This document shows positions 7,800-15,347 of a stretch of DNA of 33,215 nucleotides, piece by piece. The notes beneath the pieces are model-generated. The model was not told the DNA's origin and did no database searches. It saw only the letters and a list, made by a program, of their open reading frames with translations. The stretch's first letter is position 1, and each line of letters starts with the position of its first letter. This stretch comes from Terriglobia bacterium (GTDB lineage: Bacteria; Acidobacteriota; Terriglobia; Terriglobales; Acidobacteriaceae): NCBI GenBank assembly GCA_020073185.1, contig JAIQFT010000050.1, forward strand, positions 1-33,215. The letters run 5' to 3'. A program made the position numbers and the translations under genes.

Positions 7800-8156
7800 T
7801 CAGGCGACGGCGCCCTTGCGGAATGACCGGACGGCCTTGTCCTCGCCATCGAAGACTTCAAAGACGGTCAGCAGCTTGGTGACCTGGAGCAGTTCGCCGA
7901 CGCGGTGCGTCAGGTTCGCCAGCTTGATCGTGCCGCCGCCGCTGCGGGCGGAGGTGAAAAGGCCGACGAGCGTGCCGAGGCCGCCGCTGTCGATATAGTT
8001 CACGTCCGCCAGATTGATGACGATGTCCCTGGAGGTCTTCAGCAGTTCCTTGACGGTCTCGCGCAGCATGAGCGATTCGTCGCCAAAGATGATGCGCCCA
8101 TGGCAGTCCACCACGGTAATGCCGTCAATCATGCGGGTGCCGAGCTTCAGAGTCAT
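7800..8156 (-). CDS. STAS-domain anti-anti-sigma factor (RsbV/SpoIIAA-like)
   Basis: This 118-aa protein is a single STAS domain. The phosphorylatable serine is Ser57 in NYIDSGGLGTLV; the residue after it is Gly rather than the usual Ser or Thr. In partner switching, the dephosphorylated form binds an HATPase-type anti-sigma kinase and frees its target; a PP2C phosphatase reactivates it. It is clearly paralogous to the STAS protein at 32172 over its whole length (shared RMIDG/RQVDG start, KLANLTHRVGELLQVTKL versus [18 protein letters not shown]). The start at 8156 has GGAGG 6 bases upstream; the longer reading frame to 8234 is not used. It stands alone, with no kinase or sigma gene beside it. 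Confidence 0.9.
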   Translation of the reverse strand: MTLKLGTRMIDGITVVDCHGRIIFGDESLMLRETVKELLKTSRDIVINLADVNYIDSGGLGTLVGLFTSARSGGGTIKLANLTHRVGELLQVTKLLTVFEVFDGEDKAVRSFRKGAVA

Positions 8157-8336
8157 ACCACACCTCCACCGCAAAACCCGAGCGGCAAAAATGTAGCCCT
8201 CCCCGGGGCGGAATGCAAGAGGAGAGGGTTGCAAGTCGTGAGTCCCGAGTTTTGATTCCCGAGATGGATTTTGCCCGCGATAAAACGAATTCCAAACACA
8301 GGAGGCTGGTTCTAGCTCTGTAGTTGTTGTCGTTTG

Positions 8337-8342
8337 TATACT
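8337..8342 (+). promoter_or_regulatory. TATACT -10 box of the membrane kinase gene
   Basis: TATACT lies 19 bases before the ATG at 8362, giving a leader of about 13 nt that still contains GGAGG (8352-8356). No convincing -35 box. Upstream, 8230-8262 holds CGAGTT/TCCCGAG words like those at 13130. Confidence 0.4.
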
Positions 8343-8361
8343 GCCTGCAGCGGAGGCGCTT

Positions 8362-11130
8362 ATGCGCGAGCGCGCGCCCTGGTGGGTGTGGTTCCTGGCC
8401 TCGACCTTTGTCCTGTACGGCGCCTTCGCGCTCTATGTAAACCTCTTCGGACCTGAACCGATCGGGGCTACTTTTGATTTCCCGCAGAAACGGATGGTCC
8501 TGCTCACCATCGAGCCCGGTGGACCAGCCGACCGAGCCGGGCTGCGCGCCGGCGACGTCCTGATCAGCGCTGACGGGATTCCTTTGCGAAGCCTTATGGG
8601 CTGGGTCGCTGCGCGGACGCAGGTGGAACTCAACCAGCCGCAGCTGCTGCAGGTGGAGCGCGCCGGGAAGCGATTCTCGGCGCAACTGATCGCCATCCAG
8701 CACGTGCGCAAGGTCGCCACAATCCCCGGCTTCATGTTCCCGTTCGTCGTAGCCGCGAAGTTGGTAACCATCGTGCTGGTGTTCCTTATCCTCTGGCAGC
8801 GGCCGCGCGACAAAGTGGCGCTTCTTGCTGCCTGGTCGCTGGCCTGCTGGGCCGGCGCCACGGCCATCCTCAACACCGGGATGGCAGCCACCTTGCGACA
8901 TCTGCCTCCGGGGACGGGCCTGCTGATGGCGCTGCCCTTTTACTGCAACACCTTCTTGATGGCGGCCATTCTCTTCACCTTCTGTGCCATGTTTCCGCGC
9001 CGGCTGTTCCGTTCACCCTGGCCCTATGTAGCAGCGTGGGCGCCCTTGCTGACCTTGGCGGTCCTCTCGCTTCCGTTTTGGTACTCGGTGGCGTACCGCC
9101 CGGAAGCGTTGCGGGACAACGTGCCGGATTGGCTGTGGCGAGCCGCGATGAGGATCTTCCTGTTGACCGCCGCCGCGGCCATCGTCGCGCTGATCATGAA
9201 TTACCGGCGCCTCAAAGACATTAACGAGCGCCGGCGGGTCCGGGTCGTGGTTGCCGGAGTTGCTCTTTCCTGGATTGTGTTAATTCCGTTTCTAATTGCC
9301 TTCGATGTGGACCCCAATCATCCCGTGGCTCGGGTCTTTGCCAATCCCGTGCTCGGACCGCTGCTCATCCTGCTCATGCTGGCATCACCCGCCTGCATGA
9401 CCTACGCCGTGCTGCGCCATCGCGTCTTCGACGTGAGCGTCATGATTCGCCAGGGATTGCAGTACGCGGTGGCGCGCCGGGCGCTGCTGGCGCTGGCGCC
9501 GCTCATGACCGTGCTCCTGGTAGCCGACCTGATGACCCACCGACAGCAAACGGTCGGGCAAGTGGTGGGCGAGCGCGGGTGGATTTACATCGTGCTCGGC
9601 AGTCTGGCGGCGTTCGCCCACACCCAGCAGGACAAATGGCTGGCCGCGCTGGATCGCCGCTTTTTCCGCGAGCGCTATGATGCGCAGCGCTTGTTGCGCG
9701 AAGTTTTGGACGATGTGCACGGAGCGGCGAACGTGGAGGCGGTAACGTCCACGGTTACGGCAAAGATCGAAGCAGCTCTGCATCCCGAGTACGTGACGTT
9801 GCTGACGCGTGAGGCGGCAGAGCCGGCATATCGGCCGGTGGCGTGCGCGCCAGCCTCGGCGACGCCGTCACGCATGGACGCAGAAGCCAAGCTGATTGGC
9901 ATTCTGCGACTGCTGGCCAAACCGCTGGAGATCGCCAGCGGAGAATCGAGCTGGCTCAGGGACCAACTGCCACCCAGCGAGACGCAGTGGCTGCACAGCG
10001 CGCGCGTGGACCTGATCATTCCGGTGGCGCTATCGCTCGGGCAGCGGGAAATGCTGCTGATGCTCGGGCCTAAACGGTCGGAAGAGCCGTATAGCGGAGA
10101 GGACAAGGAGTTCCTGCTGTCGCTGGCGGGCAGTTTGCGGCTGTTGCTGGAGCGGCCGGCCGTCAGCGTGCCCGCCGACTATGCATTCCACGAATGCCCG
10201 CAGTGCGGCTGGTGTAGCGGGCCGGAGTCGTCGGTATGCGCTCAAGATGGTGCGCCACTAACAGTAGTGGCGGCGCCGCGCTTGCTTGCCGGCCGCTATC
10301 GCCTCGACCGACGTATCGGGCGTGGCGGCATGGGCGCGGTGTACGCGGCGCGCGATACCGCGCTGGAGCGCGACGTCGCCGCCAAGCTGATCCGTGAGGA
10401 ATTGATCGGCAGCACCAGCGCAGCGCAGCGCTTCCGGCAGGAAGCCCAGGCGGCCGCCGGCTTTTCGCATGCGAACGTGGTTACCATCTATGACTACGGC
10501 CTGGCCGGTTCGCGCGCCTACCTGATCATGGAGCTGCTGCACGGCTGTTCGCTGCGCGAGGAAATCCAGCGCGCAGGACGCCTGCCCGCCGAGCGGGTGC
10601 TTGGGCTTTTTGGCGGCGTCTGCGCTGCTGTGGAAGCCGGTCATCGACGCCGGCTGATCCACCGCGACTTGAAACCGGAGAACATTTTCCTGGCGCGTAG
10701 CGACGATGGCGAGGTCGCGAAAATCCTCGATTTCGGCTTGGTTAGGACCGTCACCGAAGACACCCAGGTCACGCGCGAGACTGGAGCGGGCATGGTCATA
10801 GGCACACTCCCCTACATGGGCCCCGAGCAAATGCGGGGCTGCGTTCCCACTCCGGCCTTTGACCTGTGGGCGCTGACCGTCGTGATCTACGAGTCGCTGA
10901 CGGGGCAATTGCCGTTTCCCATAGGGGATTCACCGCAATGGCAGGCGTTGCTTGGCGGACGCTTTACGCCCGTGGCGACTCACCTGCCGGGAGCGCCAGG
11001 GTCTTGGCAGGAATTTTTCACGCGCAGCTTGGCGCCGGAACCAGAGCGGCGTCCGCAATCGGCGACAGCGTTGTTCACGGAGTTGGAGCGCGCGCTAGCG
11101 GGGCGGGCGACGGCCTTGAGTGTGAAATAG
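8362..11130 (+). CDS. Membrane Ser/Thr protein kinase with N-terminal PDZ and C-terminal kinase domain
   Basis: This 922-aa protein has an unusual domain order. A first TM helix (about 8-28) is followed by a PDZ-like domain (about 44-112, VLLTIEPGGPADRAGLRAGDVLISADG) facing outside, then about seven more hydrophobic segments (125-145, 152-175, 187-210, 220-240, 262-280, 295-315, 328-350, 372-390). A linker of the RHRVFDVSVMIRQ type and a GAF-like region (about 440-595) come next. A Cys cluster CPQCGWC...C (612-626) precedes the Hanks-type kinase (644-912). The kinase has the Gly loop GRGGMGAV, Lys675, HRDLKPEN with catalytic Asp769, DFG at 790-792 and the P+1 segment GTLPYMGPEQ. All catalytic residues are present. 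It probably couples an envelope signal to cytoplasmic Ser/Thr phosphorylation. GGAGG precedes the ATG by 6 bases. It is monocistronic, and no target can be named. Confidence 0.85.
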   Translation: MRERAPWWVWFLASTFVLYGAFALYVNLFGPEPIGATFDFPQKRMVLLTIEPGGPADRAGLRAGDVLISADGIPLRSLMGWVAARTQVELNQPQLLQVERAGKRFSAQLIAIQHVRKVATIPGFMFPFVVAAKLVTIVLVFLILWQRPRDKVALLAAWSLACWAGATAILNTGMAATLRHLPPGTGLLMALPFYCNTFLMAAILFTFCAMFPRRLFRSPWPYVAAWAPLLTLAVLSLPFWYSVAYRPEALRDNVPDWLWRAAMRIFLLTAAAAIVALIMNYRRLKDINERRRVRVVVAGVALSWIVLIPFLIAFDVDPNHPVARVFANPVLGPLLILLMLASPACMTYAVLRHRVFDVSVMIRQGLQYAVARRALLALAPLMTVLLVADLMTHRQQTVGQVVGERGWIYIVLGSLAAFAHTQQDKWLAALDRRFFRERYDAQRLLREVLDDVHGAANVEAVTSTVTAKIEAALHPEYVTLLTREAAEPAYRPVACAPASATPSRMDAEAKLIGILRLLAKPLEIASGESSWLRDQLPPSETQWLHSARVDLIIPVALSLGQREMLLMLGPKRSEEPYSGEDKEFLLSLAGSLRLLLERPAVSVPADYAFHECPQCGWCSGPESSVCAQDGAPLTVVAAPRLLAGRYRLDRRIGRGGMGAVYAARDTALERDVAAKLIREELIGSTSAAQRFRQEAQAAAGFSHANVVTIYDYGLAGSRAYLIMELLHGCSLREEIQRAGRLPAERVLGLFGGVCAAVEAGHRRRLIHRDLKPENIFLARSDDGEVAKILDFGLVRTVTEDTQVTRETGAGMVIGTLPYMGPEQMRGCVPTPAFDLWALTVVIYESLTGQLPFPIGDSPQWQALLGGRFTPVATHLPGAPGSWQEFFTRSLAPEPERRPQSATALFTELERALAGRATALSVK

Positions 11131-11276
11131 ACTTTCGGCGCCGCCACGCTGACTCGCCTAATCACGAGAGCAGGTGCGGCAACTTCCAAATGGAATCTCC
11201 CAAAGATTTTATGAGACTGGGTGTAGCGAGGTGTTTCCCGCTCACCACTCACAACTCAGACCTCACCAGCGATAAC

Positions 11277-11285
11277 TGATAAAAT
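11277..11285 (+). promoter_or_regulatory. Extended -10 promoter of dnaX
   Basis: TGATAAAAT (extended -10, hexamer 11280-11285) ends 10 bases before the dnaX ATG, so the predicted leader is only about 3-4 nt. No Shine-Dalgarno is visible. The sequence upstream (11240-11272) repeats CTCACAACTCAGACCTCAC words. Confidence 0.4.
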
Positions 11286-11295
11286 CGGATTCCCG

Positions 11296-13128
11296 ATGGC
11301 CTACCAGGTCCTGGCACGCAAATACCGGCCGCAGCGCTTCTCCGACGTGATCGGGCAGGAGCACGTCACGCGCACCCTGAAGAACGCCATCGAGCGGGGG
11401 CGGATTGCACACGGATACATTTTCAGCGGGCATCGCGGGATCGGCAAAACCACGGTGGCGCGAATCCTGGCGATGGCGCTGAATTGCCGCTCGGCAGACC
11501 ACCCGGTGGCGGAGCCGTGCGGGGTGTGCGAGTCGTGCACCGAGATTCGCGCCGGGAATGCCGTGGACGTCATCGAGATTGACGCCGCCACCAACCGCGG
11601 GATTGACGAGATTCGCGAGCTGCGCGAGGCAGCGCGCTATCGCCCGGCCCGCGACCGGTTCAAGATCTGGATCCTCGATGAAGCGCACCAGATTACCGAC
11701 GCCGCGTTCAACGCGTTGCTGAAAACGCTGGAAGAGCCCCCCAGCCACGTCATTTTCATGTTGGCGACCACGCAGCCGGAGGACATTCCGCAAACCATCC
11801 GCTCGCGCTGTCAGCACTTCAGCTTTCACGCCGTGCGCTTTGACGAGATCGTGAAGCAGTTGCGCGACATCGCCTCGCTGGAGCGGGTCTCCGCCGACGA
11901 CAACGCCCTCGCCATGCTGGCCGAGGCCGGCGACGGCTCCATGCGCGACGCGCTCTCCATCATGGACCAAGCGATTGCCTGCTGCGGCGAGCGGCTGACC
12001 GCGGACATGGTGCGGCAGTTGGTGGGCGCGGTGCCGTCGGAAATCCTGGAAAGACTGATGAACGCGGTCGCGGGGAATTCCGCCGAGGATGTGCTGCAGC
12101 AAGTGGACCGGCTGCTCACGGAGGGTCACAACCCAGCGCACTTCGCGCGCCAGATGGCGCGCTTTCTGCGCAATGCGATGGTGGCGAAGGTGGCGGGAAC
12201 CGAGTCGCCACTGCTGCAGATTTCAGCGGACGAGCGGGCGCGGGTTGGGCGCGTGGCCGAGCAGTTCAGCGAAGAAGACCTGGCCCGCTTTCTACAGATC
12301 ATGCTGCGGACGCACAGTGAGCTGGGATACAAGCAGGAGCAACGTTTTCATCTCGAGTTGGGATTGCTGAAGTTGGTGCACGCCCAGCGGCTGTTGCCGT
12401 TGGAGCAGATCTTGAGCGAAGCGCAGCCCACGCCAACTGTTGTGCGGGCCTCTGACCCGCGTACCCGGATCGGAGACGCGGGCCGCGCCGGAACTAGTCG
12501 CGCCGGTTCAGGTTCAGCCGGCACGTCCCAGCCGTCGCCGTTCGAGATCGATCGGGCGAGGAAGAGTGCGGCATCGCCCGAATGGGATCCGCCGCGGACG
12601 CCAAAGTCACAGACTAGTGGCGCGCCGGATGGAACTTCCACGGTTCGCGGCGGCGGACATGCGGTGGAGTACCAGGCGGCGACTGCCGAACCGGCGGTAG
12701 CGGTGGAGAGCGCGCCGGAGTCGTTGGAAGAGGTTTCCGCTGAGGTGGTGCGCAAGGCAGTCCTGAGCGCGCTGGAGAACGCCGACTTTCGGGCACTGGG
12801 GTCCAGCATCCTTGAGCCTGGTACCTATACTCTGGAGGGCGCTACGCTGGTGTTCAAAGTGTCGGTCACGCAGACGGTGGCGGACATGTCGATGAACGCC
12901 GAGGCCCAGCGCGTGGCGAACCAAGCGGCCAGCAGCGCCGCGGGGCGTCCGATCAAAGTGAAAGTGGTGGGTGGTGCGGCCACCAATGGCGGAACGCGAC
13001 CGGCGCCTCGTCCGACGAATGGTCCGGGAGCGCGCCGCCGCGCCGCCGATGATCCCGTGGTGCGGCGCATGCAGGAGAAGTTCAGCGCGCAGATACGTAC
13101 GGTCATTGATCATCGGGAGAGGAAGTAA
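11296..13128 (+). CDS. dnaX: DNA polymerase III subunit gamma/tau
   Basis: This 610-aa clamp-loader ATPase opens with the family-typical MAYQVLARKYRPQRFSDVIGQ. It has Walker A GHRGIGKT (45-52), four zinc ligands Cys64, Cys75, Cys78 and Cys81, Walker B DEAH (128-131), and the sensor/arginine-finger segment ending SRC (170-172). Domain III ends near residue 380. A low-complexity linker (about 390-470) leads to a conserved C-terminal domain (about 475-610) that should contact the polymerase. The protein loads the beta clamp and organises the replisome. No A-rich slippery run is visible, so nothing suggests a frameshifted gamma form. It heads the widespread dnaX-ybaB-recR cluster. Confidence 0.96.
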   Translation: MAYQVLARKYRPQRFSDVIGQEHVTRTLKNAIERGRIAHGYIFSGHRGIGKTTVARILAMALNCRSADHPVAEPCGVCESCTEIRAGNAVDVIEIDAATNRGIDEIRELREAARYRPARDRFKIWILDEAHQITDAAFNALLKTLEEPPSHVIFMLATTQPEDIPQTIRSRCQHFSFHAVRFDEIVKQLRDIASLERVSADDNALAMLAEAGDGSMRDALSIMDQAIACCGERLTADMVRQLVGAVPSEILERLMNAVAGNSAEDVLQQVDRLLTEGHNPAHFARQMARFLRNAMVAKVAGTESPLLQISADERARVGRVAEQFSEEDLARFLQIMLRTHSELGYKQEQRFHLELGLLKLVHAQRLLPLEQILSEAQPTPTVVRASDPRTRIGDAGRAGTSRAGSGSAGTSQPSPFEIDRARKSAASPEWDPPRTPKSQTSGAPDGTSTVRGGGHAVEYQAATAEPAVAVESAPESLEEVSAEVVRKAVLSALENADFRALGSSILEPGTYTLEGATLVFKVSVTQTVADMSMNAEAQRVANQAASSAAGRPIKVKVVGGAATNGGTRPAPRPTNGPGARRRAADDPVVRRMQEKFSAQIRTVIDHRERK

Positions 13129-13129
13129 C

Positions 13130-13233
13130 GAGTTGCGAGTTCCGAGTCGCGCGCGTCGTAAACTGGAACAGCAACGGCGTTAACTCAGAAGCGAAACTCG
13201 CAACTCATAACTCACACTCATAACTCGGAACTC
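13130..13233. repeat. GAGTT(G/C)CGAGT word array between dnaX and ybaB
   Basis: GAGTTGCGAGTT (13130-13141) is inverted perfectly at 13195-13206 and GAGTTCCGAGT (13137-13147) at 13223-13233. Extra AACTCATAACTCAC words lie between. As at 2651, the pairings interlock instead of nesting. The array ends 2 bases before the ybaB start, so it occupies the position of the ribosome-binding site. Confidence 0.75.
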
Positions 13234-13235
13234 AT

Positions 13236-13547
13236 ATGGTCGGATTCAATCCAAAACAGCTTCAGGAATTAATGTCGCAGGCCAAGCGGCAGTACGACGA
13301 CCTGCAACGCAAGATGCAGGAGATCGTAGTCGATGCCTCCTCCGGCGGCGGCTCGGTGACGGTGAAGATGAACGGGCAGAAGCACGTGATCTCCATCACC
13401 ATTGACCCGGAGACGGTGAAGTCCGGCGACGTCGAGATGCTCCAAGACCTGGTGACCGCCGCGGTCAACGCCGCCGCACACAAGGTGGACGAGCAAATGC
13501 AGTCCACGGTCGGCGGCATGCTCGGTGGGATGGGAATGCCGTTTTAA
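13236..13547 (+). CDS. ybaB: Nucleoid-associated protein YbaB/EbfC family
   Basis: This 103-aa protein matches the YbaB/EbfC family in length and layout. An N-terminal helix (LMSQAKRQYDDLQRKMQEI) precedes a three-strand sheet (VDASSGGGSVTVKMNGQKHVISITIDPE) and a C-terminal helix (DLVTAAVNAAAHKVDEQM), then a Gly/Met-rich tail (GGMLGGMGMPF). It forms dimers that bind DNA with little sequence preference. Its place between dnaX and recR is conserved across many bacteria. The ATG at 13236 has no Shine-Dalgarno because a repeat array runs up to it. Confidence 0.94.
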   Translation: MVGFNPKQLQELMSQAKRQYDDLQRKMQEIVVDASSGGGSVTVKMNGQKHVISITIDPETVKSGDVEMLQDLVTAAVNAAAHKVDEQMQSTVGGMLGGMGMPF

Positions 13548-13672
13548 TTTGCTAATCTGGTAATCGGGTAATTGGATGATTTCTCGAGTGCGCGGATAAG
13601 CTTGAATTCCGGGTCTGCACTCGAAGTACCGAAGCGCCTGAATTACCAAATTACAAAGTCACGAAATTACTA
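13548..13672. repeat. TAATCGG / AATTACC word array between ybaB and recR
   Basis: The left arm reads CTAATCTGGTAATCGGGTAATTGG and the right arm GAATTACCAAATTAC; the words are imperfect inverted copies. A perfect 8-bp pair, TCGAGTGC (13584-13591) with GCACTCGA (13617-13624), sits between. Same word type as at 2651 and 18505. Confidence 0.6.
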
Positions 13673-13673
13673 A

Positions 13674-14273
13674 ATGACCAAGTTTGCCGAGCCGATGGCT
13701 CGACTAATTGACGAGTTGATGAAGCTGCCGGGCATCGGCGCCAAGAGCGCGCAGCGGCTGGCGTTTCACATCCTGCGCTCCAGTGACGACGACGCAGAGG
13801 CCTTGGCTGGCGCGGTGCGCGACATCAAGGCCCGGCTGCGGCTGTGTTCGGTGTGCAACAACATTACCGACGTCGATCCCTGCTCCTATTGCAGCAGTGC
13901 CACGCGCAACCAGCGCCTGGTGTGCGTGGTCGAGGAGCCCACCAATATCGCCGCCATCGAAAAGACACGGCAGTACAACGGCGTCTACCACGTCCTGCAC
14001 GGATCCGTCTCTCCGCTGCACGGGGTAGGGCCGGAGCACCTGCGCATCTCCAACCTGGTGCGGCGGATTGATGCCGGCGAGGTGGACGAGGTCATCCTGG
14101 CGACCAACCCCACGGTTGAAGGCGAGGCCACGGCGGTTTACCTGTCGCAGCAGATCAAACGGCCTGGAGTGCGGGTCACGCGCATCGCCACCGGCATTCC
14201 CGCTGGCAGCGACATCGAATACGCCGACGAGGTCACCATGCTGAAGTCCCTCGAGGGGCGACGGGAAATCTGA
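13674..14273 (+). CDS. recR: Recombination mediator protein RecR
   Basis: This 199-aa protein has the complete RecR arrangement: a helix-hairpin-helix ([17 protein letters not shown], about 18-34), a C4 zinc finger (Cys58, Cys61, Cys70, Cys73), a Toprim domain (about 82-170; VVEEP and [15 protein letters not shown]), and a C-terminal Walker-like region ([17 protein letters not shown]). With RecO and RecF it loads RecA onto gapped DNA. Length is the family norm (about 200 aa). The start at 13674 follows the repeat array without a clear Shine-Dalgarno. Confidence 0.96.
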   Translation: MTKFAEPMARLIDELMKLPGIGAKSAQRLAFHILRSSDDDAEALAGAVRDIKARLRLCSVCNNITDVDPCSYCSSATRNQRLVCVVEEPTNIAAIEKTRQYNGVYHVLHGSVSPLHGVGPEHLRISNLVRRIDAGEVDEVILATNPTVEGEATAVYLSQQIKRPGVRVTRIATGIPAGSDIEYADEVTMLKSLEGRREI

Positions 14274-14280
14274 GAGGCAG

Positions 14281-14312
14281 GCTTCAGGCGGGTAGTCGCC
14301 GGACTTCAGGCG
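14281..14312. repeat. CTTCAGGCG direct words after recR
   Basis: GCTTCAGGCG (14281-14290) and ACTTCAGGCG (14303-14312) follow the recR stop within 40 bp. Same word as at 4165 and 32591. Confidence 0.5.
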
Positions 14313-14476
14313 TCAGGAATGTAATCCTCACAAATGACCAAGATCCTTCCGCGCGCTGTGCAAAACATGTGACATTTAGTTGCATTGCGGGGACAGCTTG
14401 TCGATCTTGCGAATGACTCCCGTCCCTGTTTTCATTTACTTACGAGCCATGCCATAGGCGATTCATCAATCTTGTA

Positions 14477-14493
14477 CTGGCACGCCGCGTGCA
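14477..14493 (+). promoter_or_regulatory. Sigma-54 (-24/-12) promoter
   Basis: CTGGCACGCCGCGTGCA matches the YTGGCACG-N4-TTGCW consensus except G for the first T of TTGC. The invariant GG (14479-14480) and GC (14491-14492) are separated by exactly 10 bp. Transcription should start near 14504. Two inverted motifs upstream could bind an activator: TGCA...TGCA ends at 14359 and 14384, and GACAGCTTGTC at 14392-14402. A competing reading is a simple palindrome (GCACG-CCG-CGTGC). Confidence 0.55.
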
Positions 14494-14503
14494 CGTACCA
14501 AGG

Positions 14504-14667
14504 CATCATATCCCGCTCCGAGCCGGGGCGGGCAACAGTTTCTTAACGGGAATGGCGGGTCACCCAAACCGCGACCTTACTTGCTCGCCGTCCCTGCCGC
14601 CGCGGTTGTAAACGCAACCTCGGCGGTCAAGAAGAAAGGCCGGGCGAACCAGCCCGGTTTTTCTTTT
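14504..14667 (+). ncRNA. Candidate small RNA, about 160 nt, structured
   Basis: The stretch runs from the predicted sigma-54 start to a strong intrinsic terminator and contains no credible reading frame. It folds into three strong stems. Stem 1 is 14512-14519 with 14525-14532 (8 bp including one G-U, 5-nt loop). Stem 2 is 14597-14602 with 14621-14626 plus 14604-14608 with 14615-14619 (11 bp around a single C-T mismatch, 6-nt loop). Stem 3 is the terminator, 14640-14645 with 14652-14657. The middle (14533-14590) is less structured and could be the seed region. It lies 230 bp after recR and faces the convergent receiver gene. The transcript is inferred from promoter and terminator only; Rfam membership (for example Acido-1 or Acido-Lenti-1) cannot be checked here. 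Confidence 0.45.
14640..14667. terminator. Intrinsic terminator, strong on plus strand
   Basis: CCGGGC (14640-14645), 6-nt loop, GCCCGG (14652-14657), followed by TTTTTCTTTTT. On the minus strand the same stem is followed by a weaker pyrimidine run, so it may also end the receiver gene whose stop is at 14707. Confidence 0.8.
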
Positions 14668-14706
14668 TGGGCCCGGCAGTTCTTCCGTTTCTCGGGAGTG
14701 ATCTGG

Positions 14707-15078
14707 TTAGCCGCGCAGCTTCGCCAGCAAGTCCTGCGGGTGTACGGGCTTGGCGAGGATCTCGAATTCGTGACCTTGCAAACGGGCGCTCTCCAGCAAA
14801 TCCGCGGTGGCGGCCTGTCCCGAAAACAGCAGGATTTTGCAAGCGGGGAGAAATTTGCGGATGTTGATGGCCGCCTCAATGCCATTCATGTCAGGCATGA
14901 TGACGTCGCTGATGATGAGATCGGGCTTAACCCTGCGGGCGCGCTCTACCGCCGCCGTCCCGGTATAGACCGCCGACGCGTCGAAACCATGTTGGTTGAG
15001 GATGATGGCCAGTGTGTCGGCGATGACGTGCTCGTCATCTACCACCAGCACCTTAGGCTTGCCCTTCGTACCCGTCAT
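14707..15078 (-). CDS. Single-domain response regulator (CheY-like receiver)
   Basis: From the ATG at 15078 the 123-aa protein is one receiver domain: acidic pair Asp14/Asp15 in LVVDDE, phospho-acceptor Asp58 in LIISDVIMPDMNG, Ser in LLFSGQ and the conserved Lys in ILAKPVHPQDLL. There is no output domain, so it works through protein contact or as a phosphate sink. No kinase gene is adjacent. An AGAGAGG motif precedes the 15078 start; the frame is open to 15156, but that part lacks family similarity. It is divergent from the PP2C gene with a 269-bp gap. On the minus strand TGTATCCT just upstream is a possible -10. Confidence 0.88.
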   Translation of the reverse strand: MTGTKGKPKVLVVDDEHVIADTLAIILNQHGFDASAVYTGTAAVERARRVKPDLIISDVIMPDMNGIEAAINIRKFLPACKILLFSGQAATADLLESARLQGHEFEILAKPVHPQDLLAKLRG

Positions 15079-15347
15079 CCGAGACGTTGCCTCTCTGTAG
15101 GATACACGCTCCCGGCCCATACGATAGTCGGGCGCCGCAGCTAGTGCAAATTTCAATTATAGCAATCGCTCGGCAGCGGCCGGCGATCAGGAATCGGCAA
15201 CTCTGCCACCGGCCGGATGACTGCGCCCAAACGACTACTCGGTCGCGGAACGGGTTGCAAGGTCGCGGCGAACGAAGTAGGCTTCTGGCAACTCCGGTCG
15301 GGTGTCCGGAGGGTCCTCGGTGTCCCACGCCTCAGGGAGCAGATACC

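Noticed and set aside
11131-11295. Signal recognition particle RNA next to dnaX, as in Bacillus
   Set aside because: No GGAAG/GCAGC-type SRP loop motif is visible; the spacer has only short CTCAC-type words.
11308-11325. TGGCACG match resembling a second sigma-54 promoter
   Set aside because: It lies inside the dnaX coding sequence and has no GC at the required -12 position.
11296-13128. Programmed frameshift producing a gamma form of DnaX
   Set aside because: No A-rich slippery sequence or downstream stem could be seen near the end of domain III.
13130-13233. Possible CRISPR-like array in the dnaX-ybaB spacer
   Set aside because: Repeats are 5-12 bp, degenerate, inverted as well as direct, and have no constant-length spacers or cas genes.
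14581-15144. Plus-strand open frame of 187 codons over the receiver gene
   Set aside because: It is the reverse of a complete CheY-type domain and crosses the strong terminator at 14640.
15161-15330. Extra N-terminal domain on the FHA-GAF-PP2C phosphatase (frame open from 15087)
   Set aside because: The upstream residues have no domain character, and ATG 15348 has a good ribosome-binding site just before the conserved FHA start.
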